DNA of 64,000 nt, from positions 124,001 through 188,000 of the forward strand of contig JAEUME010000018.1 of NCBI GenBank assembly GCA_016793445.1, given 5' to 3'. The notes beneath the pieces are model-generated. The model was given only the letters and a program-made list of their open reading frames with translations, was not told the origin of the DNA and ran no database searches. The position numbers and the translations under genes are program-made. Each line of letters begins with the position of its first letter. Within the stretch, counting starts at the first letter, position 1. The DNA is from Hyphomicrobium sp. GTDB lineage: Bacteria; Pseudomonadota; Alphaproteobacteria; Rhizobiales; Hyphomicrobiaceae. This document shows, in pieces, positions 47,232 through 57,854 of the stretch.

Positions 47232-48503
47232 ATGAGACAGGACGACAACCGGCGCGCCCATGCCCGTGCACTCTCGGTGCGCATTGCGGTGTTCTATGGC
47301 GCGCTGTTCGTCACCCTGGGCACGTATGTGCCTTTCATGCCGGTGTGGCTCGCCGCGCGTGGCCTGGGCACGGGAGAGATTTCGGCCGTTCTCGCGGTGC
47401 CATTTTTCCTCCGCGTTCTGATAACGCCGGCCCTGGCGTTGTCGGCGGACCGAAGAGACAGCCATCGTCTGTACATGATCGCGTTGGCCTGGATCGCGCT
47501 CTTGAGCGTCCTGGCGCTGTCGCAAGCTGGCGGGTTCTGGCCCGTACTGATGCTCATTGCGCCGTTGGTCATCGCCAATTCGAGCATGATGCCGCTGGCG
47601 GAGACCGTCGCCGTGCGCGGCGTCCGGGAAGCGGGTCTCGATTATGGACGCATCAGGCTGTGGGGTTCTCTGACCTTTATCGCCGCAAGCTTCTTGGGCG
47701 GCTTGCTCCTAGACCGTTTGGGAGCAGGGCAGGGTGTTTGGCTGGTGGCCTTCGGGTGTGTGTTGACCGTGATGGCCGCGCATCTTCTGCCGCGCTTGCC
47801 AGCACAAGAGCATGTGCAGGCCGGTGATCCGATGCGGGCGCCGCTGTGGCATGTGCGCGAACCGCGCCTGCTTCTGACCTCCAAGGTTTTCGTAGCGTTT
47901 CTCATCGCTGCTGGAGGAGCGCAGGCTGCGCACGCGACGATGCTGACCTACGGCACCCTCATCTGGCAGGGGCAGGGTCTGTCGGCTGGGGTCGGGGGAG
48001 CGCTGTGGGCCGTCGCGGTTTTGGCAGAGGTTGCGCTGTTTGCCGTCTCGGCACCGCTGCTTGCACGTTATGGCGCGGCGAATTTTCTGATCGCGGGCGC
48101 CGCAGTCTCGGTTGTTCGCTGGCTGGTGATGGCCTTCGATCCGCCGCTCGGCCTTCTCCTGCCCTTGCAGGTCCTCCATGCGCTGACGTATGCCGGAACG
48201 CACATCGGCGCGATCTACTTCATTGCCGGGGCGGTGCCGCCGTCTATGCAGGGCAGCGCCCAGGCGCTTTACGCGACGGTCGCCTCGGGTGTCGCCATGG
48301 GGCTTGCCACGCTTGCCTCTGGTGGGCTGCTGACGGACTTTGGAAGCGGCCTCGCCTACGCAGCCATGGCGGGAATCGCGATGATCGCCCTGGCGGCCGC
48401 ATGGTTTCTCAAGCGCAATTGGCAGGGCGACCTCATCCTCAGCGGGGCGGATGCTCTGTCCTGCGGGGGCGATGCAACGCCGCAGCCGCGTCCGCCTGCT
48501 TGA
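47232..48503 (+). CDS. MFS transporter, LacY/nucleoside-symporter-like
   Basis: A 423-residue inner membrane carrier with about 12 helices. GALFVTLGTYVPFMPVWL in helix 1 and LSADRRDSHRLYMI after helix 2 are typical of the MFS_1-like group related to 3-phenylpropionate (HcaT) and nucleoside transporters. The substrate is unknown. ATG 47232 (MRQDDNRRAHAR) was preferred to GTG 47199. It ends 35 bases before trhO, likely the same transcript, without an evident functional link. Confidence 0.87.
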   Translation: MRQDDNRRAHARALSVRIAVFYGALFVTLGTYVPFMPVWLAARGLGTGEISAVLAVPFFLRVLITPALALSADRRDSHRLYMIALAWIALLSVLALSQAGGFWPVLMLIAPLVIANSSMMPLAETVAVRGVREAGLDYGRIRLWGSLTFIAASFLGGLLLDRLGAGQGVWLVAFGCVLTVMAAHLLPRLPAQEHVQAGDPMRAPLWHVREPRLLLTSKVFVAFLIAAGGAQAAHATMLTYGTLIWQGQGLSAGVGGALWAVAVLAEVALFAVSAPLLARYGAANFLIAGAAVSVVRWLVMAFDPPLGLLLPLQVLHALTYAGTHIGAIYFIAGAVPPSMQGSAQALYATVASGVAMGLATLASGGLLTDFGSGLAYAAMAGIAMIALAAAWFLKRNWQGDLILSGADALSCGGDATPQPRPPA

Positions 48504-48538
48504 CCGTGCGCCGCAGCCGTCCGAATGATCGGCGCATC

Positions 48539-49366
48539 ATGAGCTTCACCGTCACCGCGTTCTATAAATTCGTCACGATCGACGAGCCCGTGGCTTTCCG
48601 GCCTGAGGTCCTCGACGCCTGCCGCGCCAACGGCATTGTCGGCACGGTGTTGCTTGCGCATGAAGGCATCAACGCCACTGTGGCCGGCCCGGCAGACGGC
48701 ATCGCCGCGTTCCTTGCATGGTTGCGCGCGGATGTTCGCTTTGGTGATCTTGTGAGCAAAGAGTCCTACGCACACAAGCAGCCCTTCGGCCGTCTCAAGG
48801 TGCGGCTGAAGCGCGAGATCGTGACGTTGGGCCGTCCTGAAGCCAATCCGAGCCGCTGCGTCGGCACCTACGTCAAGCCGCAGGATTGGAATGCGCTGAT
48901 CAGCCAGGAGGACGTTGTCGTCATTGATACGCGCAATGCCTACGAGGTGAGGATAGGCACCTTCGCCGGAGCGCGTGATCCCGGCACACGCACGTTTCGC
49001 CAATTCCCCGGCTACGTGAAAGCAAACCTCGACCCCGCGCGCCACAAGCGAGTCGCCATGTTCTGCACCGGAGGCATTCGCTGCGAAAAGGCCTCAGCGT
49101 ACATGCTCGCGCAGGGCTTCGAGCAGGTCTATCACCTGGAAGGCGGTATCCTGAAGTACCTGGAGAGCGTGCCGCAGCCCGAAAGCCTGTGGCATGGCGA
49201 GTGCTTCGTGTTTGACGAGCGCGTCGCGCTCGGTCATGGCATTACGCTTGGCAACCACGTGATGTGCCCGGCGTGCGGTGGTCCTACCTTGAAGGATGAG
49301 ACGGCGCCGCGCGATGCGCACGGCGTGCAGCTTTGCGCGGATTGTGCAGCACGCGCTGCGCCTTGA
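48539..49366 (+). CDS. trhO: tRNA uridine(34) hydroxylase TrhO
   Basis: A 275-residue rhodanese-like enzyme that hydroxylates uridine 34 of tRNAs, the oxygen-dependent route to wobble 5-oxyacetyluridine derivatives. It has the N-terminal acylphosphatase-like domain (VLLAHEGINATVAG) and the rhodanese domain with Cys176 and Cys182 in MFCTGGIRCEKAS. It ends in a zinc-finger-like CPACGG...CADC tail. ATG 48539 is preferred; the frame upstream overlaps the MFS gene and is rejected. Confidence 0.93.
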   Translation: MSFTVTAFYKFVTIDEPVAFRPEVLDACRANGIVGTVLLAHEGINATVAGPADGIAAFLAWLRADVRFGDLVSKESYAHKQPFGRLKVRLKREIVTLGRPEANPSRCVGTYVKPQDWNALISQEDVVVIDTRNAYEVRIGTFAGARDPGTRTFRQFPGYVKANLDPARHKRVAMFCTGGIRCEKASAYMLAQGFEQVYHLEGGILKYLESVPQPESLWHGECFVFDERVALGHGITLGNHVMCPACGGPTLKDETAPRDAHGVQLCADCAARAAP

Positions 49367-49391
49367 GCGCGGGTTGCCGGATGTGCGCTGT

Positions 49392-50378
49392 TCAGCCCCA
49401 CAATGCGGGCTCGGGTGGAGACATGACGCCACCTTCAATGCGGATGGCAGGCGCGCGGTCACGTGCAAGCAGCAATGGGCCGTCGAGATCGACCCACTGC
49501 GCGTCTTGCGCGAGCAGCATCGCCGGGGCGACGGCAAGCGATGTCGCCACCATCGATCCGATCATGATGCTGAAACCGGCCGCTTCAGCTTCGCGTTTCA
49601 AGGCGAGGGCCTCCGTCAGTCCACCAGCCTTGTCGAGTTTGATGTTGATCGCGTCGTAGAGGCCCTTAAGGCGCGAAAGGTCGGCGCGTGTGTGCAGGCT
49701 CTCGTCGGCGCACACCGGAACGTGACGGCTGATGGTGCGGAGCACGTCGTCGCAATCCGCCGGGAAAGGTTGCTCTACGAGTTCCACGGCGGCTTGCGCG
49801 GCTGCGGCAAACAGCGCCTCGGCCAGATCATGGGGCCAGGCTTCGTTGGCATCGGCTATGAGGCGTGCATCAGGGCGCGCGGCGCGCACCGCCAGCATGC
49901 GGTCCGCGTCTCCCGCACCGCCGAGTTTCAGCTTTAGCAACGGGAGATCGCGGACCTGCGCCGCCTTGGCGGCCATGGTCACGGGGGTATCCAGGCTCAG
50001 TGTGAAGGCGGTCAGAACCGGACGGAGCGCGCCAAAACCGGCGAGCGCGGCAACGCTGGTGTGCTGCTGTTTGGCCTCGAGATCCCACATCGCGCAGTCG
50101 AGCGCGTTGCGCGCCGCGCCGGCGGGCATGCGTTTCAGCAGCTCTTCACGCGTGGAAAAGTCTGTCAGCCTGGGCAGTTCGGCAAGGGTGCCGGCAATGC
50201 TCTCGCCATAGCGCGCATAGGGTACCGCCTCGCCGCGTCCGGTATACGTGCCGTCGGTGACGCTAACACAAACGACGTCTGCGGCCGTCTTTGCCCCGCG
50301 CGAGATCGTGAAGGCCTCCTTCAGCGGCCAGCTCTCATGCGTTGCGGTGATCGTTGGCGTGGTCGCGGGGTTGCGCAT
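49392..50378 (-). CDS. Dipeptide epimerase (L-Ala-D/L-Glu epimerase-like), enolase superfamily
   Basis: A 328-residue enolase-superfamily enzyme. It carries the LLKLKLGG Lys-x-Lys element, metal ligands in IADANEAW (Asp), VELVEQPFP (Glu) and VCADES (Asp), and the catalytic Lys in INIKLDKAGGL. These match the muconate-lactonizing subgroup that includes the YcjG epimerase, which recycles murein L-Ala-D-Glu. Enzymes of this set can also act on other dipeptides. ATG 50378 is preferred over ATG 50393. It is convergent with trhO. Confidence 0.88.
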   Translation of the reverse strand: MRNPATTPTITATHESWPLKEAFTISRGAKTAADVVCVSVTDGTYTGRGEAVPYARYGESIAGTLAELPRLTDFSTREELLKRMPAGAARNALDCAMWDLEAKQQHTSVAALAGFGALRPVLTAFTLSLDTPVTMAAKAAQVRDLPLLKLKLGGAGDADRMLAVRAARPDARLIADANEAWPHDLAEALFAAAAQAAVELVEQPFPADCDDVLRTISRHVPVCADESLHTRADLSRLKGLYDAINIKLDKAGGLTEALALKREAEAAGFSIMIGSMVATSLAVAPAMLLAQDAQWVDLDGPLLLARDRAPAIRIEGGVMSPPEPALWG

Positions 50379-50441
50379 AGGGGCGCGATCCATATCGGCG
50401 GGCGTTGTTGACCACGCGCGGCGCGTCGTGCGTTGCGCTCT

Positions 50442-53162
50442 TCAGATGGCGCGGCCTGCCGCGTGTGCCAGGAAAAGATAGACGCGCCCCGTATCGGAAA
50501 CCAGGTGCGTGTGCGTCAGACGGCCGGAGGCATCCCGCGCGTCGGCTTCCTTGATGATGCGCTCGAAGTCGGAAAGATACCGCTGCACGGTCTGCGCCAG
50601 CGCCGCGTCCGCCTTGATGCGGCGCGAGACCTCATCGAAGACGATGCGCGTCTCAGGCGTATAGATCGAGCGCACCATGATGTTGCGTTGTCCGGCGCGG
50701 AAGCGGTTCCAGATGGCGGATGCCGTGGCCGCATCAATGGCGCGAGAGATAAGGCCGACGTCAAGCTGGAAGGGTTGGGCGCTGGCGGCATGCGTGTCGT
50801 CATCGTGGGACGCGCGCGCGAGCAGGTCGCCGAGAGACCAGCCTTCGCGATCGGTTCGCGACGAGGGGGCAGCGCGCCCGCGCGAGGTCTCCACCGAGGG
50901 CGCTGGTGGCGTGGGAGGAGGAGTGCTGGACGCGGGGCTTGAAAGCTGGCGGCTCGCAGGCAAGGGTGGCGAGGGCGGCGCGGTCATCTGAGCCTGGACC
51001 GGCGCCGGCTGCGGCGGCATCACATCGCGCAAGCCGGTGGTCCGGGCCGAGAGCTGGTTGAGCTGGTCGAGGGCCTTGAGCTGATCCTGCAGCGCGCGCC
51101 GCATGGCTTCTGCCGTCTCGCGCGTAGCTGTGGGCAGTCGCGCGGCCTCCTCGCGGATGCGCACCTGCTCGGCAGCCAGTTGTGAGGCCGCCTCGGCTGC
51201 CTTGGCGCGGGCTTCTTCGGAGGCGGAGGCCAGGCGCGTGGACAGGCTGGCGAACTCGCGGGTCATCTCGCCGGACGCGTCGCTGAAGCGGTTCTTGAGG
51301 TCGCTCAGGGTGCGGTCGCTTTCGGTGCTGGTAATGGTGCGCACGCGCTCCAACTCGGCCAACAGCTCGCGGGACCGGCTCTCGGTGTCCTGCTTCAATT
51401 CCTGAGAGATGGCGCGGGCGCGGCTCTCGATGGTTTCGAGCGAGCCTTCGAGCGTGTCGGAGTAGTCGTTGAAGACCTTCCCGATCTCGTCTGCCTTGCC
51501 GGAGAACCGGTCGAGTGTGCGCGAAATTTCCTTGTGACGCGTCTGCAGCGTCGAGTCGATCTTGAAGTTGGCGGCTTCCAGCGCGTTGGCCGCCTTCAGG
51601 ATCGATTGGCCCTGGTTTTCGAACCGGTTCGTCACACCATGGATCTGGTCGAGCAGATTTTCCGAGACCGACTTCAGCATCTCCGACTGGCTGGCAAGAC
51701 CTTCGATGGCCTTGAGCGATTGACGCGTGATGCTCTCACTGGTGCGGCGCACGGAGTTGATGCCGTTCATCACCGACTCGTCGAGGTCCATCGCCTGCCG
51801 CGTAATCGTATCCCGGAAGGAGGATGCGTGGCTTTCGAGCGCGCTGGTGAGCAGCGCGGCCTTCTCGTTCACCGCCTGATCGATGGCGCTGGTCGATCTG
51901 AGGATCTGCGAGTCGAACAATTCCAGACGTTTCTGGAAGGCGTCGTCGAGCGACTTGGTGCGCTCCACGAGTTGAATGTCGAGCGCCTGGGCGCGGTTCG
52001 ACAAGGTGGTATCGAGGGCCTTGGCGTACTCCTCGAACACGGTCTGCAGGTTTTCGGTGCGGTTGCCGAGCGTCGTGTCGAGCGTCTGCATGTAGCTGTC
52101 AAAGGCGACACGCATCTGTTCGGTGCGGTTGCCGAGCGCCGTGGAGAACGCCGTCGTGTAGTCTTCGAGCACCGTCTGAAGTTGTTGGGTGCGGGTGCCC
52201 AAAACATTCTCGAAGCGGCCCGTGGAGGAGGCAAGCGAGGTCTCGAGGGCCGACAGGTTCTCGCCCGCGCCCTTGATGATGCCTGCCAGCGTGACCTGCT
52301 GGGTGGACAGCTTCTCGATGAGCGTGGGGATTTCGGTGCCGAGCGTGCGCAGCGTGTCGGTCACGCTGGTGGAGGTGTTGAGCAGGGCATGGCGTTCGCC
52401 CGTCAACTCCTGGATAAGTCCGCGGATGCGGCGCTCGTTCTGCTCGTAGGAGCGTTCCAGATCGGCAACCTGGTTATGGACGAGCGCTTCGAGTTCGCCT
52501 GCGCGGCCGAGCGCGCGGCTCACCGCATCGTTCATGAACGACACCTGCCGGCGGACCGCCTGGCCGAGGCTTGCAATCGACTGCTCGGCATTGCGGTCGG
52601 GCTCGGCAAGACGGATGGCCACCTCGGTCATGGTCGAGGAGCGCAGCGCGAGCGAGGCCACGTGCCAGTTGAGCAGCGCCAGCAACCACACGATGGCGAT
52701 GGGCACGAGAATGGCCGCCGCAATGGTGAAGGTCGTCGGGTTGAGGAGGATGGAGGTCAGGCTCGCGCCGTCCATCCACATCGGGGCGATGGTGTAGAGG
52801 CCGAAGACGCACCCGGCCAACGCCCACAGCGCGCTGGCGATGGCGGCGGTGCGGAACACCTTGGTCGACGGCTTCTGTTCGAGCGCATAAATTAGCCCGC
52901 CGATGCTGGGCACATCATCGTTGGCGGCAATCTTACTGCGGACGGGGCCTGCAGGCCTGCGGCGGGCAACGCGCCGGGCTGGCGGTTCGGCGCTGGTCTC
53001 GGAGTTTGCGGCGGCGGCTTTGCCTGAAAGCGGCGGCGGCGTGGTAGGGCCCGTCGTGGTTGTCTCGTCTGCCGAGCTGTCGTTGGGCTCCTCGGACGCG
53101 CTGTCCTCGCTCCGGCCGGTCAAGGCCATGAGCTTGGTCATCTGATCTTGCGGCAATGCCAT
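50442..53162 (-). CDS. Large membrane-anchored coiled-coil protein, growth-pole-ring-like
   Basis: A 906-residue protein. A Ser/Thr/Pro-rich ~100-residue N-terminus is followed by two transmembrane helices (about 115-170; ASALWALAGCVFGLYTIAP and AAILVPIAIVWLLALL) and some 500 residues of helical apolipoprotein-like repeats. Successive units read LGNRTEQMRVAFDSYMQTLDT, LGNRTENLQTVFEEYAKALDT and LSNRAQALDIQLVERTKSLDD in the same register. A Pro-rich linker and a C-terminal domain complete it. It resembles the Agrobacterium growth pole ring (GPR) protein needed for polar growth, but is less than half its length. The function is inferred by analogy. Confidence 0.75.
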   Translation of the reverse strand: MALPQDQMTKLMALTGRSEDSASEEPNDSSADETTTTGPTTPPPLSGKAAAANSETSAEPPARRVARRRPAGPVRSKIAANDDVPSIGGLIYALEQKPSTKVFRTAAIASALWALAGCVFGLYTIAPMWMDGASLTSILLNPTTFTIAAAILVPIAIVWLLALLNWHVASLALRSSTMTEVAIRLAEPDRNAEQSIASLGQAVRRQVSFMNDAVSRALGRAGELEALVHNQVADLERSYEQNERRIRGLIQELTGERHALLNTSTSVTDTLRTLGTEIPTLIEKLSTQQVTLAGIIKGAGENLSALETSLASSTGRFENVLGTRTQQLQTVLEDYTTAFSTALGNRTEQMRVAFDSYMQTLDTTLGNRTENLQTVFEEYAKALDTTLSNRAQALDIQLVERTKSLDDAFQKRLELFDSQILRSTSAIDQAVNEKAALLTSALESHASSFRDTITRQAMDLDESVMNGINSVRRTSESITRQSLKAIEGLASQSEMLKSVSENLLDQIHGVTNRFENQGQSILKAANALEAANFKIDSTLQTRHKEISRTLDRFSGKADEIGKVFNDYSDTLEGSLETIESRARAISQELKQDTESRSRELLAELERVRTITSTESDRTLSDLKNRFSDASGEMTREFASLSTRLASASEEARAKAAEAASQLAAEQVRIREEAARLPTATRETAEAMRRALQDQLKALDQLNQLSARTTGLRDVMPPQPAPVQAQMTAPPSPPLPASRQLSSPASSTPPPTPPAPSVETSRGRAAPSSRTDREGWSLGDLLARASHDDDTHAASAQPFQLDVGLISRAIDAATASAIWNRFRAGQRNIMVRSIYTPETRIVFDEVSRRIKADAALAQTVQRYLSDFERIIKEADARDASGRLTHTHLVSDTGRVYLFLAHAAGRAI

Positions 53163-53189
53163 TGCGCACGTCCCCCGAAACGCATTCAC

Positions 53190-53582
53190 GTCCCCGGGCC
53201 CCCCATTTGACCTCGAGGTAGTCTCACCTTGTCCCGTTCCCGAGCCAAAGATTAGGCTACTTTTCCTCCCTGCACCAAGCAGAATCAGCCGCGTGTCCCC
53301 TGAACGTTCGGGCGCTGGAGACGGCCCATAAAGCTAGGTTATGCAACCAGAATCTCATATGGGCAGCGTGCTGCTCATGTCGCTTGGCATTCAGGCAAAA
53401 AGAAGGGCTGACGCGCGGGTGCGCGCAAGTGCTCGGACGTTACCAAAGAGTTGCGGCAAACGAGACAATCCAACTTCTTGGTTTTACTGCCATTTAGTTG
53501 CGGCATGAGACGATCCTTGCCATGCGCGCCGGACCACAGTCCTAATTGGATGGCCGGACCGCGCCGGCAGGAGGTTGTTCCC
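53190..53582. other. Intergenic region between growth-pole-like and Hpt genes
   Basis: About 390 bases between divergent genes, with an imperfect direct repeat of about 21 bases at 53450 and 53497 (listed as a finding). No gene is supported here. Confidence 0.5.
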
Positions 53583-53975
53583 ATGGATCACGCGGCGGTG
53601 TTGAGCGAAGTGCGCAGGCCTTCCTCCGGCGCTGGTGACGCGCTGCAACTTGACCCCGTCGATTTGAAGCACCTGCGGCGGTACACGCTGGGTGATTCGA
53701 GCCTTGAGCGCGAAGTGCTGGACTTGTTCCTTGCGCAACTGCCCGCCACCATCGCCGCGCTTAGTGCCGCCCGCACCGATAAGGACTGGAAGGTCGCCGC
53801 TCACACCCTGAAAGGGTCCGGGCGCGCTGTGGGCGCCTGGCGCATTGCCCGCATTGCCGAGCAGGCGGAGTATTCCCAGGGGATTGCCAATCCGGCGCAC
53901 GTCAAGGAGACCCTCGGTCTTCTGGAGGCTGCGGCCAAGGAAGCGAAAGACTTCATCGCCGCAGCCTATGGCTGA
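53583..53975 (+). CDS. Hpt domain protein
   Basis: A 130-residue histidine phosphotransfer protein. The phosphorylatable His74 is in VAAHTLKGSGRAVGAWRIA, the signature of Hpt four-helix bundles, which relay phosphate between hybrid kinases and response regulators. It has no kinase domain. ATG 53583 follows GGAGG at eight bases. No kinase or response regulator gene is adjacent; partners are unknown. It is not ChpT, which has a different fold and length. Confidence 0.87.
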   Translation: MDHAAVLSEVRRPSSGAGDALQLDPVDLKHLRRYTLGDSSLEREVLDLFLAQLPATIAALSAARTDKDWKVAAHTLKGSGRAVGAWRIARIAEQAEYSQGIANPAHVKETLGLLEAAAKEAKDFIAAAYG

Positions 53976-54222
53976 CGCTTCCACCGGCTTGGTTACCCGC
54001 TGGTCTGTCAGTTAACCGCCCATGCGGCGGATCGCTCGCATGGCGAAAGCGTGGCTTGAAATCGCTGTCCCCGAAGACTAATCCTGCCCGCGCACCCGTT
54101 GCCGCCCTGGCTTTGCCAGCCTGCGGGGCGCGGCCCGTGCGACATCCTGCGACACTATGGACCTCGGCACCGGCGCGTGTTTGGTCCTGACTGAACTGAA
54201 ATTGCGGAGCGGCGAGCGCCTC

Positions 54223-54543
54223 ATGGCCAAGATCACATTCATTCAACCCGACGGGCAGGCGCAAACTGTCGAAGCCGAGGCGGGGCTTACCGTGATGGAA
54301 GCCGCCAAGTTGAACAACGTCCCCGGCATCGAGGCCGAGTGCGGCGGTGCGTGCGCCTGCGCGACCTGCCATGTCTACGTCGATGAGCTCTGGCGCGAGC
54401 AAACCGGTAAGCCATCCGAGATGGAAGAGGACATGCTCGACTTCGCCTTCGACGTGCGCGACGAGAGCCGCTTGAGCTGCCAGATCCGAGTTACCGCAGA
54501 TATCGACGGCTTGGTCGTGCGTGTGCCTGCCAAGCAGTTCTGA
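54223..54543 (+). CDS. 2Fe-2S ferredoxin (adrenodoxin-type)
   Basis: A 106-residue electron carrier. The cluster ligands fit C-x5-C-x2-C ... C: Cys40, Cys46, Cys49 and Cys86 in [14 protein letters not shown] and LSCQIRV, the adrenodoxin/FdxB arrangement; Cys44 is extra. ATG 54223 is the family start. 41 bases later comes a ferredoxin-NADP reductase gene, so the two probably form an electron-transfer pair supplying NADPH electrons, for example to cytochrome P450 or iron-sulfur assembly. Confidence 0.93.
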   Translation: MAKITFIQPDGQAQTVEAEAGLTVMEAAKLNNVPGIEAECGGACACATCHVYVDELWREQTGKPSEMEEDMLDFAFDVRDESRLSCQIRVTADIDGLVVRVPAKQF

Positions 54544-54569
54544 GCGCGCCCAGCTTTAGCGCCAATTGA

Positions 54570-55640
<1,071 letters not shown>

Positions 55641-55790
55641 TCCGACCGCCTGGGAGACGCATGCGCGTGCGGTTCTTTCCTGTGGATGGGGCGCGCGCGG
55701 ATTTTTGTGTTCCTGCAACCTCTTGTAACGTGCGGGCGGTGCGTGCTTCGCGGCGCGCTGCCGCCAATCAGCTTGCAAAGGTTAGCGCTC

Positions 55791-57779
55791 ATGAGCACGT
55801 GCCGCTGCTGCGGGCAGGAGATCGCGTCCGCCGCCAACACCGTCATCCGGGTCGACGAAGCGTTGCTCGCGCTGTGCAATCGCGCGCACGAGGAAGCACG
55901 CCTGCGCTCGGCGCTGCAGGTCGAGATCCTGCATCTGGCGTGGGCGATGGTGCAGACGCGCGAACTGCACGAAATCTTCGAAGCCTTCGGTTGTCCGGTC
56001 TGGGCTTTGAGCGAAGCCTTGGAAGGCGAACTTGGTGCGGCCAGCGGCTCCGGGGCTGGAGCGCCGCGCACGTCCGCACAGATGAAGATCCTCTTGGGCC
56101 GGGCGGAAGCGCACGCGGGCCGCGACGGTCGGACCTATGCCGGTTCTCACGACGCGGCGGCCGTGCTCGTCCATGAAGCGGAGGACCTTACCTCTGCTGC
56201 CTTTATGCGCCGCGCGATGGCAAGCGGGCTGGCGGGCGGGGCTGACGGCGAGAGGCAATTTGGTGATGAAGCCGCCATGCCCAAATCCTCCAGCCACGAG
56301 TTCGCGCCGACGTTCACGGTGGCGGATCTGGCGAGATCGCTCGAGCAGGCGTGGCCGGGGCGCATTACCCAAGGCCCGCACACGCGCGACGAGGCCCGCG
56401 ATTTGGGTGGACGTGACTTAGGCGTGAGTCCGTTGGCTCAAGGAGCCAGCGACGCGTTCGTGCGCCCGGCAGCACGTTGGTCGCGCACGGGTAGCGAGGC
56501 GCAACGTGATCGCGATACTTCAGCCATTTTTTCTCGTGCAGGACGCAATGACCATGACGCTGAGAGGGTCCGTTCCCTTGGCGCCGTCGATGGCAACGGC
56601 TCCCATTATGGCAATGTTTCCGAGAGCGACCGCGAGCGGGAGCGTATCCGGTACGCGACAACCCGGGACACGTACGACAGCGGCGCGGGCGACAGGGATG
56701 AACGCAACAGAGCCACGCGTGAGAGAGCCGGGCGCGAGAGGGCCGAGCAAGAGCGCAGCGCGCGCGACAAAGAAGTAATGCGCACGCTCACGGCGCGGCT
56801 TGAAAAGCAGGAACGCTTGCTGGAGCAGCTTGTGCAGGCGTTCAGCAGTTATAGGCGCAGCAGCGATGAACGCCGGCGCGCCGGGGAGCGCGATGCGGCG
56901 GCTGCGTCGCAAGACGCGGCGCGCGAGGCACACGATGACACCGAACGGGCGCGCCAGAGCCGCCGTGCCAGAGCGCACGCCCGCTGGCGGCGGCGCCGGT
57001 CCTGGCGCAGTCTTCGCTCCTGGCGCAAGAGGAACCGGGAGGGGGGAAGCGAATGGATGCGGGGTTGGGGGACCTCCAGGTCCGTCAACGCGCGCGATGA
57101 CGAGGGCCGGGACAAAGGGCGCGATGACCGGCGTCTCCGCGAGGTGGCACCTGCAAACCCAGACACACACACTACAGACAGTGGAGAGCGCGCGGCAACG
57201 ACGTCGCTCCCGTATGTTGACCAGCGAGCGCAGGCCATGTTTGAGCGTGAACCGCGTCGGGGGTTTGACATCGAGAATGAAGCCGAGCCCGAGTTCGACA
57301 CCGAGGAGGCCGATGTGCCAACTTCGGGCGAGCGGGAAAAGCGCTTCTATCTGGCACTCGATGACGACATCGAACGAGCGCCGTCGATCGGCTCGCGCAC
57401 CGCAGCCTATCTGTCGCGTGCAGGCATCCACACGGTGCGCGATCTCTTGACGTGCAACGTCGAGCAGGCGGCCGTGCAAATCGGCGTGCGCTACATCACC
57501 CCGCAACGTCTTTCGCTCTGGCAGGCGCAGGCGCGGCTGGTGTGTACCGTGCCGTGGCTGCGCGGCACGCATGCCCAGCTTCTGGCTGGTGCGGGTTTCG
57601 ACACCATCGAAAAGATCGCCGCAGCGGACAAGGCTGCCGTGTGCGCGGCGATTCTGCAGTTTGCGGGCACGCGCGATGGGCAAAGCGTTCTGCGTTCAGG
57701 TGCGCCGCCTGACATCGAGCGCGTCGGCCGTTGGGTCGAAGCGGCAAGCCTTGCCGAGCCGGCGCGCGCCGCGGCCTGA
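55791..57779 (+). CDS. Protein with Clp-N-like N-terminus and DUF4332 C-terminus
   Basis: A 662-residue protein. It begins with a CRCCGQ metal-site-like motif, then a helical region reading like the Clp N-terminal domain (LHLAWAMVQTRELHEIFEAF, MKILLGRAEAHAGRDGR, SHDAAAVLVHE). The middle ~300 residues are disordered-looking and very rich in Arg, Asp and Glu, including a Trp/Arg-rich segment (RRRRSWRSLRSWRKRNRE). The C-terminal ~150 residues form a DUF4332 helix-hairpin-helix region (DDDIERAPSIGSRTAAYLSR; VCTVPWLRGTHAQLLAGAGF). The function is unknown. There is no ATPase domain. The start at ATG 55791 is chosen because the CRCC motif follows it. Confidence 0.78.
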   Translation: MSTCRCCGQEIASAANTVIRVDEALLALCNRAHEEARLRSALQVEILHLAWAMVQTRELHEIFEAFGCPVWALSEALEGELGAASGSGAGAPRTSAQMKILLGRAEAHAGRDGRTYAGSHDAAAVLVHEAEDLTSAAFMRRAMASGLAGGADGERQFGDEAAMPKSSSHEFAPTFTVADLARSLEQAWPGRITQGPHTRDEARDLGGRDLGVSPLAQGASDAFVRPAARWSRTGSEAQRDRDTSAIFSRAGRNDHDAERVRSLGAVDGNGSHYGNVSESDRERERIRYATTRDTYDSGAGDRDERNRATRERAGRERAEQERSARDKEVMRTLTARLEKQERLLEQLVQAFSSYRRSSDERRRAGERDAAAASQDAAREAHDDTERARQSRRARAHARWRRRRSWRSLRSWRKRNREGGSEWMRGWGTSRSVNARDDEGRDKGRDDRRLREVAPANPDTHTTDSGERAATTSLPYVDQRAQAMFEREPRRGFDIENEAEPEFDTEEADVPTSGEREKRFYLALDDDIERAPSIGSRTAAYLSRAGIHTVRDLLTCNVEQAAVQIGVRYITPQRLSLWQAQARLVCTVPWLRGTHAQLLAGAGFDTIEKIAAADKAAVCAAILQFAGTRDGQSVLRSGAPPDIERVGRWVEAASLAEPARAAA

Positions 57780-57854
57780 GTCCTGAGCGATCCCGGCGGC
57801 GCGACAGGTGCATCTGTGCTTCCGACAGGTGCTGAGTTTCAGGTTAGCGCTGCG

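Noticed and set aside
51534..52895. 453-codon plus-strand frame opposite the growth-pole-like gene
   Set aside because: It mirrors the repeats of the opposite strand, and its Arg/Glu/His composition is typical of shadows of GC-rich genes.
56800..57450. Possible frameshift in the Arg/Trp-rich middle of the DUF4332 protein
   Set aside because: The main frame stays open through to a good C-terminal domain, and the alternative frame has no recognisable domain, so a frameshift is not needed to explain it.
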